Made by a program: the position numbers and the translations under genes. Below the pieces are notes generated by a model. The model worked only from the letters and a program-made list of their open reading frames with translations, did no database searches and was not told the origin of the DNA. Positions 5,494-5,792 of a DNA stretch of 5,792 nt are shown here, piece after piece; position 1 is the stretch's first letter; the number at the start of each line of letters is the position of its first letter. This DNA is from Pseudomonadota bacterium (GTDB lineage: Bacteria; Pseudomonadota; Alphaproteobacteria; Rhizobiales; Hyphomicrobiaceae), in contig JAKAML010000103.1 in NCBI GenBank assembly GCA_021812845.1, positions 1 to 5,792 on the forward strand, given 5' to 3'.

Positions 5494-5792
5494 ATGACGC
5501 CGTCACTGACCACCGAAGAGATCCAGCGCTACAAGCGCCACCTCGTGCTGCGCGACATCGGCGGACAGGGCCAGCAGCGCCTCAAGGCGTCGCGCGTGCT
5601 GGTCGTCGGCGCCGGCGGGCTCGGCGCGCCGATCATCCTCTACCTGGCGGCTGCAGGCGTCGGCACGATCGGCATCGTCGACGACGATCACGTCTCCCTC
5701 GACAACCTGCAGCGCCAGATCGTCCACGACACCCCGCACGTCGGCCGCGCCAAGGTGGAAAGCGCGCTCGACACGGTGGCCCGCCTCAATCC
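5494..5792 (+). CDS. moeB: MoeB/ThiF/HesA family E1-like adenylyltransferase, N-terminal part (3' end outside window)
   Basis: The first 99 residues are present and the frame is open at the window end. This family activates the C-terminal glycine of a small beta-grasp sulfur carrier (MoaD in molybdopterin synthesis, ThiS in thiamine synthesis) by adenylation with ATP. The start MTPSLTTEEIQRYKRHLVL followed by GGQGQQRLKASRVLVVGAGG is typical. The nucleotide-binding loop is VVGAGGLGAP (about 35-44), the acidic end of the next strand is GIVDDD (about 59-64), and the adenylation-site motif SLDNLQRQIVH (about 67-77), with its conserved Asn, Gln and Arg, is followed by VGRAKVESA. The zinc cysteines and the catalytic cysteine lie beyond the window, so MoeB, ThiF and MOCS3-like versions with a rhodanese tail cannot be told apart; MoeB fits best. 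The ATG has GGAAGGG at 5483-5489, 4 bases upstream, and a likely promoter at 5402-5430. It is divergent from the small membrane protein gene. Confidence 0.9.
   Translation, partial: MTPSLTTEEIQRYKRHLVLRDIGGQGQQRLKASRVLVVGAGGLGAPIILYLAAAGVGTIGIVDDDHVSLDNLQRQIVHDTPHVGRAKVESALDTVARLN

Overview
This window looks like core chromosome from a GC-rich alphaproteobacterium, most likely Hyphomicrobiales (Rhizobiales). Four things point that way. The gene order yraN-gshB is typical of that group. The first gene ends in the PW-x-x-PRHIPD tail seen in alphaproteobacterial YraN proteins. GshB reads as the alphaproteobacterial type throughout. A textbook CtrA-type box (TTAA-N7-TTAA) lies in front of xerC. 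This assignment is from motif recognition only; no search was run.

Layout. Bases 1-201 are the 3' end of a YraN/UPF0102 gene on +, followed after 13 bp by gshB (215-1171, +), glutathione synthetase; the two are probably one transcript. gshB runs tail to tail, with only 3 bp between stop codons, into an exported TraB/GumN-family gene (1175-2233, -). Upstream of that on the same strand is a XerC-type tyrosine recombinase (2336-3337, -). A 216-bp divergent intergenic region with the CtrA-like box separates xerC from a secreted ARPP-1 (DUF6569)-like protein gene (3554-4744, +). This converges on a small single-span membrane protein gene of unknown function (4803-5273, -). A 220-bp divergent region with a good sigma-70-type promoter then leads to the start of a MoeB/ThiF/HesA E1-like adenylyltransferase (5494 to the window end, +).

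How the genes relate. They do not form one pathway: glutathione synthesis, chromosome dimer resolution and sulfur-carrier activation are separate housekeeping functions placed side by side. I see no mobile element, CRISPR array, RNA gene, toxin-antitoxin pair or defence island, and no convincing new multi-gene system. The best leads are the CtrA-like box at the xerC/ARPP-1 junction, a weaker relative of it at the xerC stop, the exported ARPP-1 protein, and the unrecognised membrane protein.
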